Origin: DATEUP01 sp041485285 | GTDB taxonomy: Archaea > Thermoplasmatota > DTKX01 > DATEUP01 | NCBI GenBank assembly: GCA_041485285.1 | Contig: JBGPJF010000005.1 | Span: 1-64,000 of the forward strand | Direction: 5' to 3' | Length of the DNA stretch: 64,000 nucleotides | In this document: positions 44,943-53,891 of the stretch, piece by piece | How the letters are laid out: the number at the start of each line of letters is the position of its first letter | Numbering within the stretch: position 1 is the stretch's first letter | Program-made: the position numbers and the translations under genes | Notes under the pieces: model-generated | Told to the model about the DNA's origin: nothing | Databases searched by the model: none | The model's input: only the letters and a program-made list of their open reading frames with translations

Positions 44943-45829
44943 CCAATGGCGTGATGGCCCCCCGGCCCTCCGTCGCTTCCAAGGCGTCCGTCTTCCAGAC
45001 CTTCAAGGGCGCGGCGTGGCTCGGTTGGCAGATCGAATCGAATTGGGCGGAGCCTTGGGTGTTCGCCGTCTACTCGGTCATCCGGCCGCTTGCGGGCGTC
45101 GGGATCGTGACGTTCATGTACCTCGCCGTCTCGGCGGCGACGGGCACCTACACGCCCGAGCGCCTCGCGTTCGTGTATGTCGGGACGGCGTTCTTCATGT
45201 TCGTCGGCCAAGAGCTGTTCGGGATTTCGCAGGCGGTGCTCGACGACCGCGAACACTACCGGACGCTGAAGTACGTGTACATCGCGCCCGGCTCGATCTA
45301 CGTCTATCTGTTCGCTCGCGGGCTTGCCAAGGTCGCGGAGACCGCCATCTCCTGCGTGGTGACGCTGAGCGTTGGCGCCTTGGTGCTCCACATCAACTTC
45401 GCCGCCTTCGACCCCGTGCTCCTCGTCGTGTCGCTGGTCCTTGGCATCCTCGGGATCGCCACCTTCGGGATCATGCTCGCGGGCATCACGCTGCTCACCG
45501 CCCGCCACGGGTTCCAGATGGGCGAGTCGGTGGCGGCGATCTTCTTCGTCCTTGGAGGCGTTGTCTTCCCCATCTCCATCCTGCCGGGCTGGGCCCAGAA
45601 CATCGCCTACGCAGTCCCCGTGACCTATTGGATCGAAGCGATGCGCCGCTCGCTCATCGGCGACGCGGGCCAGGCCAACTCGTACCTCGCATCCATGCCG
45701 ACGTGGCAGCTCCTGATCACCATGGTGGCGTTGACCGTGCTGTTCTTCGCGCTCTCGGTGCTGATCTTCAAGCAGTTCGACCGCTCCGCGCGCCGCAAGG
45801 GGCGCATCGACATCACGACGAACTTTTAG
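44933..45829 (+). CDS. ABC-2 type permease, second subunit
   Basis: 298 residues with six membrane helices. The coupling segment D-D-R-E-H-Y-R-T-L-K-Y-V-Y and the G-G-V-V-F-P-I-S-I-L-P-G-W region mark the ABC-2 family. It is the last gene of the exporter operon. Its end overlaps the end of convergent cysS by 17 bases. The exported substrate is not evident. Confidence 0.9.
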   Translation: MAVANGVMAPRPSVASKASVFQTFKGAAWLGWQIESNWAEPWVFAVYSVIRPLAGVGIVTFMYLAVSAATGTYTPERLAFVYVGTAFFMFVGQELFGISQAVLDDREHYRTLKYVYIAPGSIYVYLFARGLAKVAETAISCVVTLSVGALVLHINFAAFDPVLLVVSLVLGILGIATFGIMLAGITLLTARHGFQMGESVAAIFFVLGGVVFPISILPGWAQNIAYAVPVTYWIEAMRRSLIGDAGQANSYLASMPTWQLLITMVALTVLFFALSVLIFKQFDRSARRKGRIDITTNF

Positions 45830-47105
45830 CGGGCGCGTGGATCTCGACGATCTGCAGCACCTCGTTCATCGCAAGCACCGTGCGCAGCGCAATCTCGGCG
45901 GCCACCCGCCGCGCGTCGTCGACGAGCGACCCGTCCGCACAGAGCTTCACGCCAAGCTGCGCGGCCTCTTCCATCGCCGTTAGCGCCCCCGGCGTGTCGA
46001 AGTCGCTGTCCATGGCCTTCGAAAACCGCGCCTCATACCCTTCGATGCGCTCGAGGTCCTTCCGCGGAATCTGCGCGGGCTTCAGCATCGGGCCCTCGCC
46101 GTCCTCGAGCGTCCCGGCCCACACCTCAAGCTTCGCAACGGCGCCCACGAGCACCTCGTAGCGCTTGCGCGCCGCGGCCATCGCCGCCTTGCTCCACGCA
46201 AGCGAGTCGCGGTAGGGCGCCGACAGCACCCAAAGGCGCAGCGCGCCGGGAGGGTCGAGGGCAAGCGCCTCCCGGATGGTCACGAAGTTGTGGAGCGACT
46301 TGGACATCTTCGTGTCGCCAATCGTCACGAACCCATTGTGCATCCAGATGCGCGCGTAGGCCTTCTTGGTGAGCACTTCGCAGACGGCGGCCTCGCTCTC
46401 ATGGTGCGGGTAGATCAGGTCGCGCCCTCCGCCCTTGATGTCGAGGGGGTGGCCGAGGTGCTCGCGGCTCATGACGAAGCACTCGAGGTGCCACCCGGGC
46501 TTGCCCTTGCCCCACGGCGAGTCCCACGACGGGTCGCCGCTCTTGCACTGCTGCCACACCGCAAAGTCGAGCAGCGAACGCTTGCGCGAAGTGGCGTCGG
46601 TCATCTCGCGGGCGATCATCGCCCTGATGTCCTGGTGGGTCAGCGTCCCAAAGGCTTTCGACTTTGTGTGGTCGAAGTAGACGAAGCCGTCGACGGTGTA
46701 GGCCGCGCCCGCGTCCAACAGCGAGCGGGTGGCTGCGATGATCTCGTTGATGTGGTCGGAGGCCTTCGAGTAGATCGTCGCCCGCTCGACCTTCAGCAGG
46801 TCCATGTCGGCGAGGAACTCCCCGATGTAGTCCTCGGCAACCTTGAGGGGGTCCCGGCCCTGGGCCACCCCCTTTTGCGTGATCTTCTCGTCGATGTCCG
46901 AGAAGTTTTGCTGGAAAACCACGTCGTAGCCGAGCGACTCGAGGTACCGGCGGACCACATCGAAGAACACGTACGAGCGCGCGTGGCCCACATGCGCCAA
47001 GTCATAGACCGTCGGGCCGCACACGTACATGCGGACGCGGTTGCCACCTTGGGCCGTGAAGGTCTCGACCTTTTGCGAGCGGGTGCTGTAGATTTTTTGA
47101 GCCAT
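45813..47105 (-). CDS. cysS: Cysteinyl-tRNA synthetase
   Basis: 430 residues, class I synthetase that loads cysteine on tRNA-Cys. Zinc-ligand Cys29 in Y-V-C-G-P-T-V-Y-D, the HIGH motif as H38-V-G-H41, W-H-L-E-C and H-H-E-S zinc-site segments, and the K-M-S-K-S loop are all present. It is somewhat shorter at the C-terminus than bacterial enzymes (about 460), as in several archaea. The presence of this gene means the organism does not need the SepRS/SepCysS route for Cys-tRNA. Confidence 0.96.
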   Translation of the reverse strand: MAQKIYSTRSQKVETFTAQGGNRVRMYVCGPTVYDLAHVGHARSYVFFDVVRRYLESLGYDVVFQQNFSDIDEKITQKGVAQGRDPLKVAEDYIGEFLADMDLLKVERATIYSKASDHINEIIAATRSLLDAGAAYTVDGFVYFDHTKSKAFGTLTHQDIRAMIAREMTDATSRKRSLLDFAVWQQCKSGDPSWDSPWGKGKPGWHLECFVMSREHLGHPLDIKGGGRDLIYPHHESEAAVCEVLTKKAYARIWMHNGFVTIGDTKMSKSLHNFVTIREALALDPPGALRLWVLSAPYRDSLAWSKAAMAAARKRYEVLVGAVAKLEVWAGTLEDGEGPMLKPAQIPRKDLERIEGYEARFSKAMDSDFDTPGALTAMEEAAQLGVKLCADGSLVDDARRVAAEIALRTVLAMNEVLQIVEIHAPAKSSS

Positions 47106-47196
47106 GCCCCACCCGCCTTACGGCGCCGCGAAGACTTGAGGAACGCGATTTAATGATTGGCACGCACCCTGGCAGCGGCGGCTCCGAGCGAAAGCC

Positions 47197-48081
47197 CTAA
47201 CCTTTCTCCAGCGCCCCGATCGCACAGATCGACTTGACGTCCTCGGGCGGCGCCTTGCCACGCGTCATGCGCACCGTTGCGAAGCCGGCGTGGAAGCCGT
47301 GGTCGGCAAGCTTCTCCTCGACGTCGTCGCGGCCCGTGTAGACGCCAAGTTCCACGGACTGCCCCGCGAGTTTGTCGAGCACGGCCTCCAAGAGACAGGG
47401 CATCGCCCACGCGGCGTGCGTCGTGTCCACGACCCATGGGCCGACCTCGCAGCCCTTGGGGGACATCTTGACGAGGAGGAAGCCCGCCGGTTTGCCGTCC
47501 GCCGCGCGCGCCAGCAGCCCGCTCCTGGGGTTCTCGAGCGCCACGCGCTCCAGCACGCGCGAGCGGTCCGCGCCGAAGGCCGCCTTGTCGAGTGGGAAAA
47601 GTTGGGGCAGCGTCAGCGCGTTGACGGGGAACACGGCGCACCCCTTGGGCGCGTGCGTGGTTGGCGTTTCATGTTTGTTGTGGCCGAACCCCTTCCAACG
47701 CTTGGACATGACACCCTCGTCGATGAACCCGTACTTTCGGTAGAGGGCGACCGTGTTTTCGTACGCCCACAAGCGGACCCCCTTCGCCCCCGCGCCCTCG
47801 AGGTGCGCGATTGCGCGCTCCATGAGCGCGGCGCCGAGCCGCCTTCCCCGCAGGCGCGCGCTCACGATGACGTTGCCGATCCAGCCGACCTGCCCGTAAA
47901 GGACCGTCGAAAGCATCCCCGCGCGGTCACCCTCGTGCTCCACGACGAAGCACCCGTCCGGCGACAGCGCGAGGAACCGCTCGAAATCTTCGAGGGTGAA
48001 TCCCCAGCCTTCGGTGTCCGTGAGCGCCACGGCGAACGGGAAGTCGCCGGCAACCATCGGGCGGACGCGGGGCTTTGGCAT
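47197..48081 (-). CDS. Two-domain GNAT N-acetyltransferase
   Basis: 294 residues. The first domain has the acetyl-CoA loop (R-L-R-G-R-R-L-G-A-A-L) near residue 77 and the Y-R-K-Y-G-F end of the GNAT fold. The second, about 150-285, matches the YitH/HolE-like C-terminal acetyltransferase domain, ending in D-H-G-F-H-A-G-F-A-T-V-R-M. Substrate unknown. ATG 48081 follows a strong GGGAGGTG ribosome site. No operon partners. Confidence 0.85.
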   Translation of the reverse strand: MPKPRVRPMVAGDFPFAVALTDTEGWGFTLEDFERFLALSPDGCFVVEHEGDRAGMLSTVLYGQVGWIGNVIVSARLRGRRLGAALMERAIAHLEGAGAKGVRLWAYENTVALYRKYGFIDEGVMSKRWKGFGHNKHETPTTHAPKGCAVFPVNALTLPQLFPLDKAAFGADRSRVLERVALENPRSGLLARAADGKPAGFLLVKMSPKGCEVGPWVVDTTHAAWAMPCLLEAVLDKLAGQSVELGVYTGRDDVEEKLADHGFHAGFATVRMTRGKAPPEDVKSICAIGALEKG

Positions 48082-48109
48082 CCACGCACCTCCCGCGCAA
48101 GGTGCCGCT

Positions 48110-48301
48110 TCAGCCCTTCCGCTTCGTCGGGGCCTTGGCCGCCACGATCTTGCCGGAAACGAGGTCGAACCCCTCGTCGCACGGGTGGCCGCCGTAGGTA
48201 AGGGGCTTCTTCTCGCCCCGCTGCGACTTCACCGTGCAGGGGCCGTACCCGTCGTCCTCCGACCCGTACCACTTGTCACAGTCGCGGCAGTGCAAGGTCA
48301 T
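48110..48301 (-). CDS. Small cysteine-containing (zinc-binding) protein
   Basis: 63 residues with C-R-D-C near the N-terminus, a lone C at about 22 and P-C-D-E at about 41, consistent with one four-cysteine zinc site, and a basic tail. It overlaps the end of the upstream gene by 26 bases and may be translated from the same mRNA. No function recognised. Confidence 0.55.
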   Translation of the reverse strand: MTLHCRDCDKWYGSEDDGYGPCTVKSQRGEKKPLTYGGHPCDEGFDLVSGKIVAAKAPTKRKG

Positions 48302-48773
48302 GGGGCTCGATCGAGGAGGGGCGGCGCGGCCCTTTGGCTCTTTCGGCGCGCCTCGGCTTCCGCTCAGGCCGCGAGGTTGAAGGAGCCCCTCGGCGAGCTT
48401 GCCACGCCAGCGCGAGCACGGCGCCGAGCAGGGCCACGGCGATGCAGGCGAGGATGTCGGCGCGCAGCGCCTGGTCGCGCAGCGCCGCCTGCGACACGGA
48501 GAGGCGCGCGCCCTGCTCCCCGAGCTCCATGTTTTGCGCGGTCAACCGCACCCGCAGCGCGTCGAGGTCTTTCGAGGGGGCCTCCCGCGAGGAGGCACTT
48601 GCGTTTTCAGACGGCGGCGGCGCGCCGGGCGGCTGCTCCAACACGCCGTCGCCCGGGTCATCGGCGAGAGAAACGGTGGCAAGGCAGAGCGGCGCAAGCA
48701 CCAGCGCGAGCACGGACGCAGACGCGATGATCCCCGAGGAGCGCAGCCTTGCCACCGTCAATCCACTTACCAC
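48276..48773 (-). CDS. Secreted or membrane protein with coiled coil
   Basis: 165 residues. A signal peptide (to about 37) is followed by a Pro/Ser-rich stretch, a charged coiled coil (about 68-105), one membrane helix (108-126) and an Arg-rich cytoplasmic tail. The start is uncertain (GTG 48773, 48755 is possible). A TATA-like GCTAAATC lies 15-20 bases upstream on the minus strand. Function unknown. Confidence 0.55.
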   Translation of the reverse strand: MVSGLTVARLRSSGIIASASVLALVLAPLCLATVSLADDPGDGVLEQPPGAPPPSENASASSREAPSKDLDALRVRLTAQNMELGEQGARLSVSQAALRDQALRADILACIAVALLGAVLALAWQARRGAPSTSRPERKPRRAERAKGPRRPSSIEPHDLALPRL

Positions 48774-48904
48774 ACCTGTTCGAGATTTAGCGGTTGCCGT
48801 ACACGATTCGAAGGGTCTCGAACGTTTCTCGAACAGTTCGTCCGTTCCTCCGCAGTGCGAGCGCGCCGCGAGCCTTTATGGGAGAGGCCTCCCCATCGCG
48901 GCCC

Positions 48905-49732
48905 GTGGCGGCCAAGGGGAACTTCCCACTCGGGGGCGCCGGGCTGCTCGTCCCGCTCACCGACGCGCAGTTCGAAGCCGCGCTCGAGTCGCGCTCGGTC
49001 GACCTCCCCACATTCCTGATCCCCGAGGGCGCGCCCTTCGCGTTCCTCGGCATCCTGCGGGCCCGCCACGCCGGGATGCTGACCCACTGGGCGGAGGTCC
49101 GCGGCATCGAGCGGCGCGAGGGCGACCCCCCGCGCGTGCGCCTGCGGCTCGGCCCCCTCCAGCGGTTCCCGCGGCCCATCGAGTGGAGGGAGCAGCGCGA
49201 GGTCTACCGCCCCATCCATGTAGAGGCCGAAGCGCTGCAGCACGCACGGGCCCTCGACGAGGTCTACAACGCCGAAGGCCAGGCGGCCGCCGCAGCCATC
49301 GTGCAGGCCGCCCGCTTCATCGAACTCGAGAAGCCCAAGCTCGACATGTCGATCGTGAGCCGCAAGAGCCTCATCGACCGCGCCTCGAGTTTCGCGGCAA
49401 GCAACCCGCAACTTGCCTTCGAGCAGATCGACATGGCCGTGGGCGAACTCCTGCGCGACCTCACGGCAAGCCTCTACGGCGAAAGCGAAGACGAAGACGG
49501 GGGCCGCCAGGGGTGGTTCGATGCGGGGAAGCCGATGGTCGAGACCTACTATGAACTGCTCAAGGAGGCCGACGACAAGGAACTCGAGCGCCTGCTCACG
49601 ATCGTCGAGCACTACATCAAGGTCCGAAAGCGGATGACGGCGGTCGAATCGCGCGTTCGTGCAACGCAGGTGACCGACCTGATTTCGGTGGCCCAGGCGC
49701 TCTTCGACGCCGCGATGGGCGGGCAGACCTGA
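48905..49732 (+). CDS. Cytoplasmic protein of unknown function
   Basis: 275 residues from GTG 48905 (ATG 48878 possible). The N-terminal 100 residues are beta-rich (L-L-V-P-L-T, F-L-I-P-E-G, W-A-E-V-R-G-I) and the rest is a bundle of long helices, including an acidic G-E-S-E-D-E-D-G-G loop. The TATA-like cctttatgg at 48873-48881 favours the downstream start. No membrane segments or catalytic motifs seen; function unknown. Confidence 0.7.
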   Translation: MAAKGNFPLGGAGLLVPLTDAQFEAALESRSVDLPTFLIPEGAPFAFLGILRARHAGMLTHWAEVRGIERREGDPPRVRLRLGPLQRFPRPIEWREQREVYRPIHVEAEALQHARALDEVYNAEGQAAAAAIVQAARFIELEKPKLDMSIVSRKSLIDRASSFAASNPQLAFEQIDMAVGELLRDLTASLYGESEDEDGGRQGWFDAGKPMVETYYELLKEADDKELERLLTIVEHYIKVRKRMTAVESRVRATQVTDLISVAQALFDAAMGGQT

Positions 49733-49748
49733 CTGCTCCCGTTATCGG

Positions 49749-50009
49749 CTACCGCGGCCGGCCTCGGCGATCGTAAAGCGCTCCCGTCTTGTCCGTCACG
49801 CACCGAACTTTGTGAAACGGGATTCGCCCGCCGTCTTTCATGTCAATGAAGCCCCCGCTTGCTCCGGCGATTTCCTTGCCGGGCACGAGGCGCGAGCCGC
49901 CGACGACGGAACGGTCATCGACCTCCACCACGAGGTCGGCCATCGACCGGCCCTCCCGGTGCAGGTGTTCATCGATGATCGCCTTCAGCTTCGCCTTCCC
50001 GCCGGGCAT
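49749..50009 (-). CDS. MJ1316/DUF504-like domain protein
   Basis: 86 residues. The ending G-G-R-I-P-F-H-K-V-R with a following G-A-L-Y-D-R matches the I-P-x-H-R motif and final strand of the MJ1316 domain, thought to recognise RNA cyclic-phosphate or other RNA ends. The middle has the expected V-x-G-G-S-R-L-V-P-G-K strand pair. It converges with the gene ending at 49732 and is divergent from malic enzyme. Confidence 0.6.
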   Translation of the reverse strand: MPGGKAKLKAIIDEHLHREGRSMADLVVEVDDRSVVGGSRLVPGKEIAGASGGFIDMKDGGRIPFHKVRCVTDKTGALYDRRGRPR

Positions 50010-50056
50010 CCAGCAATCCCCCGCGCGCCTTTGCGCGTTCCACTCACCGCGCCCCA

Positions 50057-50066
50057 GATTTTATAG
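50057..50066 (+). promoter_or_regulatory. TATA box for the malic enzyme gene
   Basis: gattttatag, centred about 24 bases before ATG 50085, the spacing of a leaderless transcript. Confidence 0.6.
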
Positions 50067-50084
50067 GGTGTCAGGCAAGGTCAG

Positions 50085-51392
50085 ATGCCTCAAATGGCCA
50101 CGAACCCCGCTAAGCCCTCTCCTGCCGAAGGCACGGAAGGCAAACGCCAGACCGCCCCCCGCAGGCTCGCCAAAATCACCCGCGAGGAAGCGCTGCGCTA
50201 CCACTCCCGCTACGGCGGCAAACTCGAAATCGCCGCCAAAACGCGGATGAAGGATTCGCACGACCTCGCCCTTGCCTACACGCCCGGCGTCGCCGAGCCC
50301 TGCCGCGAGATCGCCAAGAATCAGGAGGACGTGTACACCTACACGTCCAAGGGCAACATGGTCGCCATCATGACCGACGGCACCCGGATCTTGGGCCTCG
50401 GCCCCATCGGCCCGTACGCCGGCCTGCCCGTCATGGAGGGCAAGGCGATCCTCTTCAAAAAATTCGCGAATGTCGATGCTTTCCCGCTCTGCCTCAACGT
50501 CAAGACGCCCGACGAGTTTGTCGAGACCGCTCAACGCGTGGAGCCGGTGTTCGGCGGCATCAACCTCGAGGACATCTCGACCCCCCAGTGCTTCGAGATC
50601 GAGGCCCGGCTGCGCAAGCTCCTCAACATCCCCGTGTTCCACGACGACCAGCACGGCACCTCCATCATCGCGCTCGCCGGAATCCTCAACAGCCTGCGGC
50701 TCACCCAGCGCCGCATCGAGGAGACGGCGTTCGTCATTAACGGCGCAGGGGCGGCGGGAATCGCGCTCGTCCACTACCTCAAGTACGCCGGCGCGCGCGA
50801 CATCACGGCCTGCGACCGCAAAGGCGTGATCTTCGCGGGGCGCAAGGAGGAGTCCAACCCCTACAAGGACGAGATCGCGGCCTTTACGAACCCGCGGGGC
50901 TTGCGCGGCAAGCTCGCAGACGCTCTGAAGGGCGCCGACGTGTTCGTGGGGCTCTCCGCGCCGGGGACCCTCACCCAGCCGATGATCCGCGGGATGGCCC
51001 ACGACCCCATTATTTTCGCACTGGCCAACCCCGACCCCGAGATCTCGCCGGAAGAGGCCGAAGAGGCCGGCGCGGCCGTTATTGCCACCGGTCGGTCGGA
51101 TTACGCGAACCAAGCCAACAACGTCCTCGGGTTCCCAGGGGTCTTCCGGGGCGCCCTGGACGTGCGTGCAACCCAAATCAATGAGGAAATGAAACTCGCG
51201 GCCAGCAAGGCCATTGCCAAACTCATCCCTGATGGAATGCTCTCCGCAAACTATGTTATTCCCTCCCCCATAGACCCGCGTGTAGTCCCCGAGGTCGCCC
51301 TCGCCGTCGCCCAAGCCGCCGTGGACACGAATGTCGCCAAAGCCAAACTTGACCCTGAAATGATCCTGAGTCACATCACCTACGGCCGCTGA
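50085..51392 (+). CDS. Malic enzyme (malate dehydrogenase, decarboxylating)
   Basis: 435 residues. It converts malate to pyruvate and CO2 with NAD(P). Family features are Y-T-P-G-V-A-E-P-C near residue 65, a catalytic Lys segment (G-K-A-I-L-F-K-K-F), H-D-D-Q-H-G-T-S with metal-binding aspartates, and the Rossmann loop N-G-A-G-A-A-G-I-A. It has the length of short archaeal/bacterial enzymes without the phosphotransacetylase domain. The 40-residue Lys/Pro-rich N-terminus is extra. ATG 50085 fits the TATA box; ATG 50094 is an alternative. Confidence 0.93.
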   Translation: MPQMATNPAKPSPAEGTEGKRQTAPRRLAKITREEALRYHSRYGGKLEIAAKTRMKDSHDLALAYTPGVAEPCREIAKNQEDVYTYTSKGNMVAIMTDGTRILGLGPIGPYAGLPVMEGKAILFKKFANVDAFPLCLNVKTPDEFVETAQRVEPVFGGINLEDISTPQCFEIEARLRKLLNIPVFHDDQHGTSIIALAGILNSLRLTQRRIEETAFVINGAGAAGIALVHYLKYAGARDITACDRKGVIFAGRKEESNPYKDEIAAFTNPRGLRGKLADALKGADVFVGLSAPGTLTQPMIRGMAHDPIIFALANPDPEISPEEAEEAGAAVIATGRSDYANQANNVLGFPGVFRGALDVRATQINEEMKLAASKAIAKLIPDGMLSANYVIPSPIDPRVVPEVALAVAQAAVDTNVAKAKLDPEMILSHITYGR

Positions 51393-51409
51393 ACACCGTT
51401 GCTTGCGCT

Positions 51410-51427
51410 TTATTAACCCCTTTTTTC
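51410..51427 (+). terminator. T-rich terminator after malic enzyme
   Basis: A ttta-containing stretch followed by six T (51421-51426) 18-34 bases after the stop of the malic enzyme gene. Archaeal transcription commonly ends at such T runs. Confidence 0.45.
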
Positions 51428-51487
51428 ACGGTGGACTTCGGCGATTCGGACATTTTGGCGTTGAACGCAAGCGGGATTGACACTTGG

Positions 51488-51497
51488 CATTTATTAG
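51488..51497 (+). promoter_or_regulatory. TATA box for the TPR protein gene
   Basis: catttattag, 13-22 bases before ATG 51510; the transcript would begin close to the ATG codons at 51510, 51513 or 51543. Confidence 0.55.
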
Positions 51498-51509
51498 GGG
51501 GGCTGGTTC

Positions 51510-53297
51510 ATGATGCGCACTAATTCTAGCGGGAGGTCCCCCATGAGCGCCGCGTCATCCGCCCGAACGGGCGGCAGCGAACTGCTCGCGCGGTACCCTG
51601 AGTATTCCTATACCCGCCTCAAAGCGGCGCTCGAGACGCTTGAGCGCGCGAATGCCGGGGATGGGCCCGAGCGGTCCGACTTCCTGCGCACCAAGGCCGA
51701 CCTCTACGAGCACCTGTTCGAGTACGACCAGGCGCTCGCGTGCATCGACAAGGCGATCGAAGGCGAGCCCCTTGCGGTGAGCCACCTCATGGCCAAGGGC
51801 GCGCTGCTTCGCAAGGTGGGGAACCTCAAGGCCGCCCTGCAGACCTACAAGCGCGTGCTCGAAGTCGAGCCCGACCACGCAAGCGCGCGCAATTTCTTCT
51901 CGGAACTCTACGACGCCGTCGTCCGCGACAAGCGCGAGAAAGACCCGATGGCCCTCTCGGAACTTGAGGAAGTCCAGCGCGCGGTGTTCGAGTTCGAGAA
52001 GAAGGGCAAGTGGACCGAGGCGCTGTCGACCCTCGACCGCGAGATCACGAAGCGCCCCCACCTCGGGGAGCTCACGCTCATCAAGGGCGAGATCCTCGAG
52101 CAGGCCGAGCGCTACACGGACGCCATCACCCTCTACGACGACATGATCACCGGCGAGCGCGAACGCCTGCAGCTCGTGCGTGACGCGATGCGCCTGCGCA
52201 AGCGCGTCCTGCGAGAGCACGCGCGGGAACTCGCGACCTACCTGAGCGAGCACCTGCACGACCCGAACCACGCGTCCTCGGCGCTGCGCAGCGGCCTCAA
52301 GCACGAGCGGCGCTACTACAATCTCAAGGCGGTGCTCTCGCTACACGAGCGCTCTGAGCACGCTCCGGCCCTGTTCGAGCAGGTGCAGAAGCGCTCCCTG
52401 TACTTCGACGACACCGTCGTCAACGCCATTGCCGAAATGGCCCGCGACGACGACCAGGTGCTCGCCAAGCTCAAGCAGCTCTCCAAGCACCGGGACGACC
52501 TCGTTAAGATCCGCGCCTTGGAAGCGCTCCTTGCAAGCGAACGCACGGAAGGGTCGCGCGAAGAGTGGCTCGACGCCCTCGAGAAAATCCACTACGCGGC
52601 ACTCAAGAAGGACGACCCGCTGCTCGGCGAGCGCTCGGTGCGCACGCTTCGCCGCTTCGGCGAAAACGTGGAGCGAGGCGCGGTCTCGCAGTTCTCGCTC
52701 TACAACTTCGCCTTCAAGGCCGAGGAGCAGCTCGGCGTGCGCGCCGTCACCCTGAAGCTCGGACGGCGCAGTGACGACATCAGCGGCGTCTACCAGGACT
52801 TCGCGGCCCGCCGCGGCCTCGAGCTCATCAACCACGAGGGCGTGGAGCTTGGCATCTACGTCGGCGAGGCGTCGTTCCTCACAAGCGGCGGGTCGTTCAC
52901 GGAAGAGATTGTGCAGATGATCGACAAGACGAACATCGCGACCATCCACTTCCGCGGCGGGGAGCGGCTCTACGAGGACCTCGTCGACGAGCTGATCTCG
53001 AACCACGACTACAACGTCCACCGGCGCGACGTCGACCTCGACTCGCTGAATGTCACCCTCAACGCCAATCGCCTGATGGGCGCCCTTGAGGCGCACGACA
53101 CCAAGTCGCACATCAAGCTCGGCACGCAGCTGCGCAAGGAAGGCAAGCTGCGCGAGGCGATGATCGTGTTCAAGAAGAGCTTCGAGCTCGACCCCGAGGA
53201 GAAGTCCGTGTGGTTCTACCTGGCGCAGACCTCGAAGGAATTGGGGCTGGCCCGCGAGTACGACCGCTGGAAGGCGCTCGTGGTCGGGAAGACGTGA
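51510..53297 (+). CDS. Large tetratricopeptide-repeat protein
   Basis: 595 residues, cytoplasmic. TPR units lie at about 60-130 and 160-215 and again at 535-590 (L-R-E-A-M-I-V-F-K-K-S-F-E-L-D-P). Between them is a helical region of HEAT-like character and an alpha/beta domain (about 415-510). It is probably a scaffold for protein complexes. The start could also be ATG 51543, after the GGGAGG at 51531. Partner and role unknown; the PIN-TPR protein at 58419 has a similar repeat-rich build. Confidence 0.78.
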   Translation: MMRTNSSGRSPMSAASSARTGGSELLARYPEYSYTRLKAALETLERANAGDGPERSDFLRTKADLYEHLFEYDQALACIDKAIEGEPLAVSHLMAKGALLRKVGNLKAALQTYKRVLEVEPDHASARNFFSELYDAVVRDKREKDPMALSELEEVQRAVFEFEKKGKWTEALSTLDREITKRPHLGELTLIKGEILEQAERYTDAITLYDDMITGERERLQLVRDAMRLRKRVLREHARELATYLSEHLHDPNHASSALRSGLKHERRYYNLKAVLSLHERSEHAPALFEQVQKRSLYFDDTVVNAIAEMARDDDQVLAKLKQLSKHRDDLVKIRALEALLASERTEGSREEWLDALEKIHYAALKKDDPLLGERSVRTLRRFGENVERGAVSQFSLYNFAFKAEEQLGVRAVTLKLGRRSDDISGVYQDFAARRGLELINHEGVELGIYVGEASFLTSGGSFTEEIVQMIDKTNIATIHFRGGERLYEDLVDELISNHDYNVHRRDVDLDSLNVTLNANRLMGALEAHDTKSHIKLGTQLRKEGKLREAMIVFKKSFELDPEEKSVWFYLAQTSKELGLAREYDRWKALVVGKT

Positions 53298-53303
53298 GCG
53301 CGC

Positions 53304-53891
53304 CTACAGCTTGGCTTCGTCGCCCCATTTGGCGCCAGCCGCGAAGGCGGCGGACTCGCCCTCGGTTGCTTGCGCGGCCTTCAGCCCCGCCTTCCACCCC
53401 TCGCGAACGAAATCCATCCCTGAGATCCGGGACGCCGCGCCCAGCAGGAACGCGTGGAGATCGGCCGACGATGCCCCCGCCTTCGCGCACAGCGCGCCGA
53501 AGTCGGCGATGTGGACTACTTTCAGCACTTCCTTGAGCGCCGGCTCAATCTCGGCGGGCCCCGGGTAGGGCCGCCGGTCGCGCGGGGCGGCTGGCGGCAG
53601 CACGGTCGAATCGACGAGCGCGACCCCGTCGAAGCCGCAGTATTTTGCGGCCCGCAGAGCTTCGCCGACCTCCAAACCGATGAGCAGATTTCCGGTGTCC
53701 TCGGTCACGATGGGCGACCAATTCTCCCCCAGGGAGACCTGCGCGAGCCTCGAGCCTCCAAGCAGGAGCACGCCCCGCGGGGCGGTGGACGACATGGGCT
53801 GGTCGGCCGCGGCGCATGCGGCCGCGAGCAGTTCGATCATCCGGTCGATGGGCTGTCCGCCCACGCCTGCGATCACCATGTCGAACGACAT
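53304..53891 (-). CDS. iorB: IorB-like oxidoreductase gamma/beta subunit, diverged
   Basis: 195 residues. The start V-I-A-G-V-G-G-Q and the following Rossmann-like layout are those of indolepyruvate ferredoxin oxidoreductase beta (IorB), but the usual G-V-G-G-Q-G reads G-V-G-G-Q-P and the acceptor-helix region is altered. It begins in a TGATG overlap with the IorA-like gene, so the two are made together. Because the partner lacks cofactor motifs (see there), classic indolepyruvate oxidation is doubtful; a related complex with another role is possible. Confidence 0.7.
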   Translation of the reverse strand: MSFDMVIAGVGGQPIDRMIELLAAACAAADQPMSSTAPRGVLLLGGSRLAQVSLGENWSPIVTEDTGNLLIGLEVGEALRAAKYCGFDGVALVDSTVLPPAAPRDRRPYPGPAEIEPALKEVLKVVHIADFGALCAKAGASSADLHAFLLGAASRISGMDFVREGWKAGLKAAQATEGESAAFAAGAKWGDEAKL